From positions 1 through 48,418 of the forward strand of contig JANRJG010000005.1 of assembly GCA_033875315.1 (NCBI GenBank): a stretch of 48,418 nt of DNA, given 5' to 3'. This document shows, in pieces, positions 33,574 through 41,900 of the stretch. This DNA is from Candidatus Methylacidiphilales bacterium. GTDB lineage: Bacteria; Verrucomicrobiota; Verrucomicrobiia; Methylacidiphilales; CAZTYG01. Position 1 is the first letter of the stretch. Each line of letters opens with the position of its first letter. The notes below the pieces were generated by a model, which saw only the letters and a list, made by a program, of their open reading frames with translations, ran no database searches and was not told where the DNA came from. The position numbers and the translations under genes were made by a program.

Positions 33574-34992
33574 ATGGCCAAACCGCTCACTGTTCTGCTC
33601 ATCGATGATGAGATCCTGGTTTGCAATTACATCAAGCAGGTGATCAGCAACCACCAACCGGAGGCCCATGTCGAGGTTTTCGGTGATCCCAAGGAAGGAT
33701 TGGAGCGGGCACTCAAGGCGGATCTCGATGTCATCATCACCGACCTCATGATGCCGGGGATCAGCGGGTTGGATGTCATCCGCGAATTGCACCGCCTGCG
33801 CCCCCAACTCCCGGCCATCCTCATGACCGGCTTCGGAAATCCGGATGTCACCATCGAGGCCGGACGGCTCGGGGTACACGAATTCCTCAACAAGCCGTTC
33901 ACGGCCGCACAACTGATTGATGCCATTGAATCCGCGGCCGAGTCCTACCGTCTGGCCGCCGAGCCGGTGGTCATTGACAAGCCGCCCCAGGAGGGAAAGA
34001 CCCTCGTGGGCAAGAGCCATGTCATGCAGGAGATCTTTCTCCAGATCGGCAAGATCGCCGATTCCCCCGTTCCGGTCCTCATCGAAGGGCCGACCGGTTC
34101 GGGCAAGGACCTGCTGGCCCGCGCCATTTACCGCCATGGCGAGCGTGCTTCCAAACCTTTCATTGCCATCAATTGCGCCGCCACAACCGAACACGAGTTG
34201 GAGACCGAGTTGTTTGGCTATGAAAAAGACGCCTTCCCCGGCGCCGGATCCAGCCGCGCGGGCAAGTTGGAGCAGGCCGAGGGGGGCACGCTCTTCCTCG
34301 ACAACATCCATGAGATGGGGCTGCAAACCCAGGCCAAGTTCCTCCGCTTCATGCAGGAGGGCGCCACCCACCGCCTGGGCAGCCAGAAGAGCTTCCGCGT
34401 CAATGTCCGCATCCTGGCCTCCTGCGAGGACAAGCTCGAACTGGCCGTGGCGGCAAAGAAATTCCGGGATGATCTGTACTTCCGTCTGGCGGTGGTGAAG
34501 ATGGCCGTGCCCGGCCTGGAAGAACGCCGCGAGGACATCCCGCTGCTGGTGGAGTATTTCCTGCGCCAGCATGGCCCGGTTCTCGGCTTTGCCCGCGCCT
34601 CCATCCTGCCCGAGGCCATGGAAAGCCTGCGGCTCATGCGCTGGCCGGGCAATGTCCGCCAACTGGAAAACTTTGTCCGCGAATTGATCCTCAATGCGAG
34701 GGAGCACGCCATCACCCCGGCCCATGTCCAGCAGGGGCTCAAACAAAGCCCGGCCGATGCCGTGGCCGACGACACCTTTGCCGGTCTGGTTTCGCGCGTT
34801 CTGCGCAAGGTCGAGGCGGGCGAACTTCCCTGTGCCATGCCCACCCTGATGGACATGGTGGAGCGGGAAATTTATGGCCAGGCGCACAAGATGACCCGGG
34901 GCAACCGTTCCAAAATGTCCCGGCTCCTCGGCGTTTCCCGCCCGACGGTGCTGGACAAGATCTCGACCCACGGGATCGACAACGTCAGCTGA
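33574..34992 (+). CDS. response regulator with degenerate AAA+ domain and Fis-type HTH
   Basis: A 472-residue NtrC-like protein. Receiver domain 5-120 (acidic pocket Asp11-Asp12, phospho-acceptor Asp57, Lys in LNKPF), AAA+ domain about 140-380, and Fis-type HTH near the C-terminus (NRSKMSRLLGVSRPTV). Walker A is GPTGSGKD (172-179). The sigma-54 contact loop GAFTGA is DAFPGA (219-224), and the Walker B DE pair is DN (Asp243-Asn244). So it resembles enhancer-binding proteins but probably cannot open sigma-54 promoters in the usual way. No histidine kinase is adjacent. Start ATG 33574 gives a normal receiver N-terminus. Confidence 0.9.
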   Translation: MAKPLTVLLIDDEILVCNYIKQVISNHQPEAHVEVFGDPKEGLERALKADLDVIITDLMMPGISGLDVIRELHRLRPQLPAILMTGFGNPDVTIEAGRLGVHEFLNKPFTAAQLIDAIESAAESYRLAAEPVVIDKPPQEGKTLVGKSHVMQEIFLQIGKIADSPVPVLIEGPTGSGKDLLARAIYRHGERASKPFIAINCAATTEHELETELFGYEKDAFPGAGSSRAGKLEQAEGGTLFLDNIHEMGLQTQAKFLRFMQEGATHRLGSQKSFRVNVRILASCEDKLELAVAAKKFRDDLYFRLAVVKMAVPGLEERREDIPLLVEYFLRQHGPVLGFARASILPEAMESLRLMRWPGNVRQLENFVRELILNAREHAITPAHVQQGLKQSPADAVADDTFAGLVSRVLRKVEAGELPCAMPTLMDMVEREIYGQAHKMTRGNRSKMSRLLGVSRPTVLDKISTHGIDNVS

Positions 34993-35041
34993 AGCTCGGG
35001 TCTTGTCAGCCGTCGCGGGATCTTTTAATTTATCACGCTCC

Positions 35042-35113
35042 GCCGGTTTAGCTCAGTGGTAGAGCAGCGGTTTTGTAAACCGCTGGTCATCGGTTCGAAT
35101 CCGATAACCGGCT
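35042..35113 (+). tRNA. tRNA-Thr (anticodon UGU)
   Basis: 72 bases fold as a cloverleaf: acceptor GCCGGTT/AACCGGC, D stem GCTC/GAGC, anticodon stem GCGGT/ACCGC with loop TTTGTAA (anticodon TGT), T stem ATCGG/CCGAT with TTCGAAT loop. Reads ACA and other ACN codons. The 3' CCA is not encoded. Confidence 0.95.
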
Positions 35114-35534
35114 CCCCTTTTCCTCCTCCTCCCCAAAATCTCTCCGCGCGAGCCAGTGCCTTTCCGAGCACCCCCACAGAAGAGATGATACCCAATTATG
35201 TAGAATCGGCGACAATGTGCCTTACGGGAGGGCGAAGCTCCTGCTGAGCCGCCCTTGGAAGAACGACCTCAAACCGGCTCGGCAGGAGCCTCGCCCTCCC
35301 GCTGATCCTGTCGCTCAGCCATGAGGGTTGGGCACTAGGCGCGGAGATGCGGGGTTTTTTCTGCTAAACCGGTCAAGCAAGAACCGGGAACATCCCCTTC
35401 CGCTAAACCGGACGCTACAAAAGCCCAAGCTCCACCTTCTGTTTTATGACTATCCTGTCACAGTCGGGTAACAAGCTGGCTAAGTGGCGGCCTAACTCTT
35501 CTCTTGGACGGCCCGATTGTTCTATTCTCCGGCG
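35114..35534. other. intergenic region after tRNA-Thr
   Basis: About 420 bases without a convincing gene. It holds a palindromic repeat (35225-35301) and GCTAAACCGG twice (35363-35372 and 35402-35411), which is the complement of bases 2-11 of the tRNA-Thr gene. TATTCT (35523-35528) ends 6 bases before the next start codon. Confidence 0.5.
35225..35301. repeat. palindromic repeat, copy 2
   Basis: 26-base arms (35225-35250 and 35276-35301) with two mismatches, outer part CGGGAGGGCGAAGCT, inner part CCTGCTGAGCC, 25-base middle. Same family as 29661-29742. Confidence 0.8.
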
Positions 35535-37382
35535 ATGGAAGATCCCCGCCCCCAAGTGCCCTTGATCGACCTGCTCCGTTCCCTGCCTTGGTTGGCCCGG
35601 GTGCCGGGTGTGCGACTGCTGGTCCGCGGGATCGAGGCGTTGCTCGGATTCCGCGAACTCAACGCCATTTATGCCGGGGTGCGTCGGCGTTGCCTGGAGG
35701 AGGGCAAGGATTTCTTCCGTGCTTGCATGGAGGAGACCGGTCTTTCGCGCCGGGTGGACAACGCCGACCTGCTGAAGATTCCTGAAAGCGGACCGGTGGT
35801 GGTGGTGGCCAACCATCCCCTGGGCGGTCTCGATGCGATTGCCTTGGCCGACCTGGTCATTTCGCTGCGCCCGGACACCAAGGTCATGGCCAACTATTTG
35901 TTGGCCCGCATGCCCGAGAGCCAAGCCCGCCTGATTCCGGTGGATCCGTTTGACGGGGCGGATGCCGGTCGTCGCAACATCGGCTCGATGAAGCAGGCGC
36001 TGCGCTGGTTGAACCAGGGCGGCCTCTTGTTGGTGTTTCCGGCCGGTGAGGTGTCCCACCTCCATGCCCGCACCATGACCGTGACCGACCCGGCTTGGAA
36101 CCCGCACGCGGCCCAGTTGATCCTGCGCACCCGGGCTGCGGTGGTACCGGTGTTTGTCGCCGGACGGAACAGTTGGGTGTTTCAAATCCTCGGACTGATC
36201 CATCCCCGCCTGCGCACCCTCCTGCTGGTGCGCGAACTGGTGCGGGCCCGCCGCTCGACCGTGCGAATCCATGTGGGCAACGCCCTGCCGGCTTCCCAAT
36301 TTGACCACATGGCCTCGGCGGGGGAAATGACCGACTACCTCCGCCTGCAAACCTATGTCCTGCAAGGCCGCGGGGACCACTGGCAGAAACCGGACAGTGT
36401 TCCGTTGGTTCCCTTGCAGCCCCTGGCTCCGGCCGAAGATCCCGGGGTCCTGGCCGCGGAAATCCTCTCCCTTTCTGAGGATCGCCTGCTGGCCCGCCAC
36501 CAGGAATGGGAAGTCCATTACAGTCGAGGGGCGGAATTGCCGGCCGTGCTGCGGGAAATCGGACGCCTGCGCGAGATGACCTTCCGCGAGGTGGGCGAGG
36601 GCACCGGACTGGCTGCGGATCTCGAATCCTACGATGAAGATTACGTCCACCTCTTCCTTTGGGACCGCTCGGCCCGCAGCTTGATCGGCGCCTACCGCAT
36701 CGGGGAATCCGACCGGATCCTGAAGAAAAAAGGTGTACGGGGTCTTTACACCCGGTCCCTCTTCCATTTCCGGCCCGCCTTCGTCCAGGCCATCGGCCCG
36801 GCTTTGGAACTGGGGCGGTCATTCATCCGTCCGGAGTACCAGAAGAAGTACCATTCGCTCAACCTGCTCTGGCGTGGCATCGGCGGGTTCCTGCTCCGTT
36901 TCCCCCGATACCACACCCTTTTCGGGCCGGTCAGCATCAGCCGGGATTATCATGAGATTTCCCGCAATTTGTTGGTGCAATTCCTGCGCAACCGAAAACA
37001 GGACCGTTTGCGCAAACGGATGACCCGGGCGCAGCACCCACCCCGTCCGCCCTGGGTCCCGGGACTGGGGCTGGATGCCGCCGGGGCGCGCATGCAGACC
37101 ATCGAGGATGTCTCGGCCCTGATCAGTGAGATCGAGAACGATGGCAAGGGCGTGCCGGTGTTGCTGCGCCACTACCTCAAACTCAACGCCCGCCTGATCA
37201 ATTTCAATGTTGATCCGGCTTTTTCCGATGCGCTGGATGGCCTGGTGGTGGTCGATCTGCGGGAAAGCGAACCGAAGTTGCTTCAGCGGTTTATGGGGAA
37301 AGACGGTTTGGAGTCGTTCGCCCACTACCATCGCCGGAATGGGACAGAGGATCTGTCCCCGTTGATAGGTGAATTCCCGTGA
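35535..37382 (+). CDS. bifunctional acyltransferase, OlsF-like (PlsC domain plus GNAT/OlsB domain)
   Basis: A 615-residue fusion. The N-terminal half (about 70-260) is a lysophospholipid acyltransferase: VVVVANHPLGGLDAIALADL, then VFPAGEVS. The C-terminal half (about 320-540) is an OlsB-type N-acyltransferase of the GNAT superfamily: REIGRLREMTFREVGEGTG, GAYRIG, ELGRSFIRPEYQKKYHSL. This order matches what I recall of OlsF, which makes ornithine or other amino-acid lipids in two acylation steps. Substrate unproven. ATG 35535 chosen over TTG 35517. The last bases overlap the PEP-CTERM gene start (GTGA). Confidence 0.8.
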   Translation: MEDPRPQVPLIDLLRSLPWLARVPGVRLLVRGIEALLGFRELNAIYAGVRRRCLEEGKDFFRACMEETGLSRRVDNADLLKIPESGPVVVVANHPLGGLDAIALADLVISLRPDTKVMANYLLARMPESQARLIPVDPFDGADAGRRNIGSMKQALRWLNQGGLLLVFPAGEVSHLHARTMTVTDPAWNPHAAQLILRTRAAVVPVFVAGRNSWVFQILGLIHPRLRTLLLVRELVRARRSTVRIHVGNALPASQFDHMASAGEMTDYLRLQTYVLQGRGDHWQKPDSVPLVPLQPLAPAEDPGVLAAEILSLSEDRLLARHQEWEVHYSRGAELPAVLREIGRLREMTFREVGEGTGLAADLESYDEDYVHLFLWDRSARSLIGAYRIGESDRILKKKGVRGLYTRSLFHFRPAFVQAIGPALELGRSFIRPEYQKKYHSLNLLWRGIGGFLLRFPRYHTLFGPVSISRDYHEISRNLLVQFLRNRKQDRLRKRMTRAQHPPRPPWVPGLGLDAAGARMQTIEDVSALISEIENDGKGVPVLLRHYLKLNARLINFNVDPAFSDALDGLVVVDLRESEPKLLQRFMGKDGLESFAHYHRRNGTEDLSPLIGEFP

Positions 37383-38236
37383 AGATTGTCGGTTGGATTC
37401 TGGGCGGGATACTGGTGTCTCAAGCGATGGCTCCGGCCCTCGTGCTTGATTGGAACACCCCCGGAATTGATTGGCCTGACCCTTTGCCCCGCGATCTGAG
37501 CCAGGGTTTCGATATCGATCCTTCGAATCCGGGCAATGACATCACCATCACAATTGCCGAAGTGGGAGGGACAGGCTTTTTACAAGCCCACGGTTCGGGG
37601 AATGAACCTCCGAATGACGTGGTCTTCCACACCGGGGGCACGCCGGGCAATGAGACGCTTTTCCTCAACGTGAATTTTGCCGAGGAAAACGGCTTGGATT
37701 ATCTGCTCTTCACCATCACGTTTCCCTACGCCCTCGGGGTCAACAACCTGGTCTTCTCCGCCTTCGATGTGGATTCGGTCACGAACGGAGGCCAGAATTT
37801 TGTCGATGCCCTGACCAACTTTGCCGGGACCACCCCCTCCGGGGGGACGGTTTATCCGTCCCTGAGCGGCAGTGCGAGCAATGCGGTATCCGGCAGCGGG
37901 TCGACGGTGCGGGTCGACGGTACAGGGGGTAATCCCGATGCGGCCGCCGGTGCCAACGTCAGCATCAATTTCGGATCCAATGCGGTGACCCAGATCACCT
38001 TCCGATATGGAAGCGGCAACGTGGTGGGTGCCGGGGCCGACCCGACCAGCCAGAGCATCGGGCTGAGTGCGATCTCCTTCGACGCGGTGGTGCCCGAGCC
38101 GCAAACCTGGATTGCCGTTCTTTTCCTGGTGTTCTTGGCGGGGGCCACGGAGTGGCGGCGCAGGTCAACCGCGCGCTCGGCGGCTGCGCACGGCTGCGGC
38201 CAGTTCATCGAGCAACGGGAGCGTCTGGTCAAATGA
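37379..38236 (+). CDS. PEP-CTERM sorting domain surface protein
   Basis: A 285-residue secreted protein. N-terminal signal peptide (KIVGWILGGILVSQAMA, about 2-18), a Gly/Ser/Asn-rich beta-type body of low complexity, and a C-terminal PEP-CTERM tripartite signal: VPEPQTW, hydrophobic helix IAVLFLVFLAGA, and basic end EWRRR. Such proteins are cut by exosortase and displayed with exopolysaccharide; no exosortase is in the window. The coding frame runs about 25 residues past the basic end and overlaps the convergent DAHP synthase gene by 72 bases. GTG 37379 overlaps the upstream stop, so it is coupled to the OlsF-like gene. Confidence 0.85.
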   Translation: MKIVGWILGGILVSQAMAPALVLDWNTPGIDWPDPLPRDLSQGFDIDPSNPGNDITITIAEVGGTGFLQAHGSGNEPPNDVVFHTGGTPGNETLFLNVNFAEENGLDYLLFTITFPYALGVNNLVFSAFDVDSVTNGGQNFVDALTNFAGTTPSGGTVYPSLSGSASNAVSGSGSTVRVDGTGGNPDAAAGANVSINFGSNAVTQITFRYGSGNVVGAGADPTSQSIGLSAISFDAVVPEPQTWIAVLFLVFLAGATEWRRRSTARSAAAHGCGQFIEQRERLVK

Positions 38237-39223
38237 CAGGCAAGCGTCGGTGATGCTCTGGCCATAGACGGAATTTCCCGGAACGTAGTCCTGTCGTCCC
38301 CCGACGAGGTGGCTTTCCAGCATGACTCCGGCCAGGGCGGTTTGCCCGCCGGCGATTTGCGCGGAAAGATTGGCGGCCACATCGGCCTGGCGCAGGTGGT
38401 CCTTGTTGCTGTTGCCGTGGCTGCAATCCACCATGAGGAAGTGGGGAAGTTTTTCCGACTGGAGCAGGTCCACCGCTTCCCGGACGTGTTCCGCGCCGTA
38501 GTTGGGGCCGGTGCGACTGCCCCCGCGCAGGATGAGGTGGCAGGAATCGTTGCCCTTGGTGCCGAAGATCGCCGCCACCCCCTGCTTGGTCACCGAGGGG
38601 AACCAGTGCGGGCTTCGAGCCGAGCGGATGGCGTCCACCGCCATGCGGATGTTGCCTCCGGTGCCGTTCTTGAATCCCACCGTCATGGAGAGGCCGGAGG
38701 CGAGTTCGCGATGGATCTGGCTCTCCGTGGTCCGGGCCCCAATCGCACCCCAAGATACCAGGTCGGCAATGAACTGCGGGGTGATGGTGTCGAGGAATTC
38801 CGTGGCCGCGGGCAGGCCGAGGGCTACCACATCGCGGAGGAGGGCGCGGGCGGTGCGGAGGCCCTTGTTGATCTCGAAGCTGTTGTCGAGGTTGGGATCA
38901 TTGATCAGGCCTTTCCAACCGACGGTGGTGCGGGGTTTTTCGAAATAGACACGCATGACCACGAGGAGGTCGGCCTTGAGGCGGTCGGCTACGGGTTTCA
39001 ACCGAGTGGCGTAGTCCAGGGCGGCAGAGGGATCGTGGATCGAGCAGGGTCCGACGATGACGACGAGCCTGTCGTCGCGCCCGGCGAAAACATCGCGGAT
39101 GGCGGCGCGGTCGGTGGAGACCTTTTCCTGGAGCGACTCCGCAACCGGGATTTCCTCGATGAGGATGGCCGGGGGCAGCAGGGGGCGCAGGTGGGAGATG
39201 CGGACGTCGTCGACCGGGAGCAT
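38165..39223 (-). CDS. 3-deoxy-7-phosphoheptulonate synthase (DAHP synthase, AroF/G/H type)
   Basis: A 352-residue class I DAHP synthase: PEP + erythrose 4-phosphate to DAHP, entry to the shikimate pathway. Motifs: VVIVGPCSIHDPSAALDY, VVMRVYFEKPRTTVGWKGL, GARTTESQIHRELASGLS, FLMVDCSHGNSNKDH, all with metal-binding Cys, His and Glu in place. Length fits AroF/G/H enzymes; which feedback effector is used cannot be read. Its 3' end overlaps the PEP-CTERM gene convergently. Feeds pabB/pabC. Confidence 0.95.
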   Translation of the reverse strand: MLPVDDVRISHLRPLLPPAILIEEIPVAESLQEKVSTDRAAIRDVFAGRDDRLVVIVGPCSIHDPSAALDYATRLKPVADRLKADLLVVMRVYFEKPRTTVGWKGLINDPNLDNSFEINKGLRTARALLRDVVALGLPAATEFLDTITPQFIADLVSWGAIGARTTESQIHRELASGLSMTVGFKNGTGGNIRMAVDAIRSARSPHWFPSVTKQGVAAIFGTKGNDSCHLILRGGSRTGPNYGAEHVREAVDLLQSEKLPHFLMVDCSHGNSNKDHLRQADVAANLSAQIAGGQTALAGVMLESHLVGGRQDYVPGNSVYGQSITDACLSFDQTLPLLDELAAAVRSRRARG

Positions 39224-39263
39224 GAATCCAATACCAGGGCGGAGACTGGAAAGCCTGAAACCG

Positions 39264-39551
39264 TTACTTGGTGGGGGCGTTGCGCCGGATCTGGTACTTG
39301 TCGACGATCGCCTTGGCGTCTTTGTCGTTGTCAGCCAGGGTGAGGAGGTCGTTGATCATGGCTTCGAGACCGGATTGGACCTTGGCCGACTGGTCAACCA
39401 ACTGCTTGCGCTGTTGGAACTGGTTGGTCATGGCCGAGCGGGTCTGGATGGCATTGAAGATCTGCCAACCCAGGATCAGGCAAAGGGCGAGCGAGAGGAG
39501 GGTGAGGGGCAGGAAGGCGTCGAACGAGGATTCTTCGGAATATTCGGACAT
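39264..39551 (-). CDS. small membrane-anchored protein, unknown
   Basis: 95 residues: short acidic N-terminus, one transmembrane helix (about 13-32, AFLPLTLLSLALCLILGWQIF), then a helical, probably coiled-coil segment (QFQQRKQLVDQSAKVQSGL). It resembles the next gene upstream in architecture, though not clearly in sequence. Both lie upstream of the DAHP synthase gene on the minus strand. Family unknown. Confidence 0.65.
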   Translation of the reverse strand: MSEYSEESSFDAFLPLTLLSLALCLILGWQIFNAIQTRSAMTNQFQQRKQLVDQSAKVQSGLEAMINDLLTLADNDKDAKAIVDKYQIRRNAPTK

Positions 39552-39608
39552 ATGATTGGATGAGTGGAATGGATGGAATAGGGAGGATGGTGGGAAAGGA
39601 AACGAGGG

Positions 39609-39881
39609 TCAATTTCCGCCGTTGGCGTTCTGGTTCACCGTGATACCATGCTTGGAGAGCAATTCCTTGACGCGGGAGTTGCTGACCGAGGCCACGGCGA
39701 GATCGCGGACCAAAGCCGTGCCGACCTGCTGGCTGAGCTGGCCGCGGTTGATGTTGACTTGCTGCTCCTGCAGGCCGCGTTCGACATTGCGGTTGGCGGT
39801 GGTGACGACGAGGAGGGCGATGGTCAACAGAAGGGCGAGGGAAGCCAGGCCGGTGCTGACGTAGTATTGCCAAGGTTTCAT
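39609..39881 (-). CDS. small membrane-anchored protein, unknown
   Basis: 90 residues with one transmembrane helix (about 8-28, STGLASLALLLTIALLVVTT), then a Gln/Asn-rich helical part (RGLQEQQVNINRGQLSQQV) and a short tail. Same layout and size as the gene 57 bases downstream, so the two may form a heteromer. No function recognised. Confidence 0.65.
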   Translation of the reverse strand: MKPWQYYVSTGLASLALLLTIALLVVTTANRNVERGLQEQQVNINRGQLSQQVGTALVRDLAVASVSNSRVKELLSKHGITVNQNANGGN

Positions 39882-39967
39882 CTAGAAGGGTTTGGCAGGT
39901 GGGTATGCGTGCGTCAAGTGGTCTTTAAAGGGCCCTTTTGTCGCGGCATCCGGGTTTTGGGTTTTTA

Positions 39968-39996
39968 TTGTACCGGACCGGCTTTCGTGGGATATA
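39968..39996 (+). promoter_or_regulatory. putative promoter of the D,D-carboxypeptidase gene
   Basis: TTGTAC (39968-39973), 17-base spacer, GATATA (39991-39996), 6 bases to ATG 40003. Confidence 0.4.
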
Positions 39997-40002
39997 AGCA
40001 AG

Positions 40003-41109
40003 ATGAAGTACTTGGTCCTGGCTGGGGTGGTGACGGCGCTCTGCCCCTGTGCGCGCCTGTGGGCTGCCCAGCCCGCGGTCCCCCCGGCGCTGGAGAGAGA
40101 AATTCTGGCGGCATCCGCGCTGCTGGTCGACGCCCAGACGGGTGAAGTGGTCTTCAGCCGGAGGCCCGACACGCCCTACCCCCCGGCCAGTACCGTCAAG
40201 TTGCTCACGGCCTTGCTGGTCTGGGAAAAGACCGGGCTGGAGGGAGAGGTGGAAATCGCCCCCGAGGACGCCGATGTGGAGCCCAGCCATGTCCCCCTCA
40301 AGGCGGGGGAAGTGGTCCCTGTTCGTGATCTGACCAAGGCCCTGCTGGTGGGATCGGACAACGACACGGCCATGGCCCTGGGGCGCAAGGTTGCCGGAGA
40401 CAGCCGGACCTTCGTCCAGCAGATGAACGAGCGGGCCCGCCAGCTCGGGTGCTCCAGAAGCAATTTCCTGAATCCCAACGGACTGCCGGCCCCCGGTCAG
40501 GTGACCACCGCGCGCGATCTGATGCGGATTTTCCGGGCCGTCCTGGCCGTGCCCCAGCTCCGCAGCATTTGTGCCATGCCCTCGTTCGTGCTGCGCACGG
40601 CGGTGGGGGCGCAACGGGTGAAAAATCACAACAAGTTGCTGGGTGTGTATGCCGGGATGGGTCCGGCCAAGACGGGGTGGACAGTGGCCTCGCGCCACAC
40701 CTACGCCGCCTCGGCGACGCGGGACGGCCGAGAATTGTGGTTGGTGATCCTGAACAGTCCCAACAAATGGAATGACGCCCGTTTGCTTTTTGATTATGGG
40801 TTCTCCCGCCCCAAACCGGAGCCCCGGGCGACCGATCCCGAAGTCTTGACCGTGTCCGCGCCGCCGGTGCGGGTCAAGCCCCCGACGGCGGCCCTGCGCG
40901 GGGCCCCCGAGCCGGGCCCAGCCATTTCGACAACGGCTGCTCCGAATTCAACGCCGTCCAAGTCGGCCCAGCGGCACAAGGTCCGCCAGGGCGAAACCCT
41001 TTATTCCATTGCCCGCACTTACGGAGTGGGAGTCAACCAGATCGTGCTGGCCAACAACCTCAATGATCCCCGGCGTCTCCAACCGGGGACCGATCTGCGT
41101 ATTCCGTGA
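40003..41109 (+). CDS. D-alanyl-D-alanine carboxypeptidase (S11) with C-terminal LysM domain
   Basis: A 368-residue penicillin-binding protein that trims the terminal D-Ala from stem peptides. Signal peptide about 1-22 (LVLAGVVTALCPCARLWAA). Active-site motifs: SxxK at Ser63-Lys66 (STVK), SDN at 118-120, KTG at 223-225. After a proline/alanine-rich linker (about 270-322) comes one LysM domain (HKVRQGETLYSIARTYGVG) for wall binding. The LysM in place of the usual C-terminal beta domain is notable. Its end overlaps the convergent gene by 50 bases. ATG 40003 gives a proper signal peptide. Confidence 0.93.
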   Translation: MKYLVLAGVVTALCPCARLWAAQPAVPPALEREILAASALLVDAQTGEVVFSRRPDTPYPPASTVKLLTALLVWEKTGLEGEVEIAPEDADVEPSHVPLKAGEVVPVRDLTKALLVGSDNDTAMALGRKVAGDSRTFVQQMNERARQLGCSRSNFLNPNGLPAPGQVTTARDLMRIFRAVLAVPQLRSICAMPSFVLRTAVGAQRVKNHNKLLGVYAGMGPAKTGWTVASRHTYAASATRDGRELWLVILNSPNKWNDARLLFDYGFSRPKPEPRATDPEVLTVSAPPVRVKPPTAALRGAPEPGPAISTTAAPNSTPSKSAQRHKVRQGETLYSIARTYGVGVNQIVLANNLNDPRRLQPGTDLRIP

Positions 41110-41812
41110 GACGGCGACGCTTCCAGGCGTCGGCAGCCATCCAGGGCAGGTAGTAGATCACGAAAGAAACCAGGGCCATGGCCTGGAGACTGAGCAGATA
41201 CCAAGGCCAGGGACCGAGGTGGTCCAGCAGGCTGGCGTGTTCCGGTTTGGCGCAGAGATAGCCGAAGTTTTCCCCCAAGAGGATGTTCGCCAGTGCGGCG
41301 CTGGCGAAATACACCTGCAACATCAGGATAGCGCGGGGGAGGGAATGCCGGTTGGGACGCAGCCCGCAGCCGAAGGTCAGGAAGGCGACCGAGGCCAGGA
41401 GGCCGGAGTGACCGATGTGGAAGGTGAAAAAATAGGGGTGGGGGAACCCGTATTGCAGGTCGGGGGTGATCACCCCGTGCAGGGTTCCGGCAAGGCCCCA
41501 GAAATAAGCCAGGTCGTACAGCGACTGCTTTTTCCACAGGAGGGCGCCCAGGATGATGAATCCCAGCCAGTCGCACAGGTGCATGGGCAGGAATTCCAGC
41601 CAGTCCTTGCCCGGGTTTTGCAGTCCGATGATCACCAGTGCCGCCATGTTGCCTGCCATCAAAAAGGCCAAGGCCCGGCGGATGGTTGCTTCCCGCCTTC
41701 CCGTGGGGTCTGGGCGGGAAATCATCACCAGCAAGGCAGGCACGACCACGGTCAGGGCCATGACGACCCCGTGGGACAAGCCGAAGCGGACGAAGGCGGG
41801 ATGGGGTTCCAT
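41060..41812 (-). CDS. TIGR02206/YwaF family membrane protein
   Basis: A 250-residue protein with about six or seven transmembrane helices. The motif FLPMHLCDWLGFI (about 73-85), GLAGTLHGVITPDL and FFTFHIGHSGLL fit the YwaF/TIGR02206 family, of unknown function. The C-terminal ~15 residues overlap the carboxypeptidase gene from the other side. No operon partner. Confidence 0.8.
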   Translation of the reverse strand: MEPHPAFVRFGLSHGVVMALTVVVPALLVMISRPDPTGRREATIRRALAFLMAGNMAALVIIGLQNPGKDWLEFLPMHLCDWLGFIILGALLWKKQSLYDLAYFWGLAGTLHGVITPDLQYGFPHPYFFTFHIGHSGLLASVAFLTFGCGLRPNRHSLPRAILMLQVYFASAALANILLGENFGYLCAKPEHASLLDHLGPWPWYLLSLQAMALVSFVIYYLPWMAADAWKRRRLTEYADRSPVGDAGDH

Positions 41813-41885
41813 GATGGTCCTTTATACGGGGTGCCCCGGACTGTCAGTTCAATTCATTTCCAGTCCGTGCACCAGGCGGGGGATC

Positions 41886-41894
41886 TGCTATAAA
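41886..41894 (+). promoter_or_regulatory. putative queG extended -10 promoter (leaderless)
   Basis: TGC followed by TATAAA (41889-41894), an extended -10 element that can work without a good -35, and 6 bases to ATG 41901. Confidence 0.5.
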
Positions 41895-41900
41895 ACCCCG

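Noticed and set aside
35415-36767. Minus-strand ORF of 450 codons opposite the acyltransferase gene
   Set aside because: Shadow; the plus strand encodes two recognisable acyltransferase domains.
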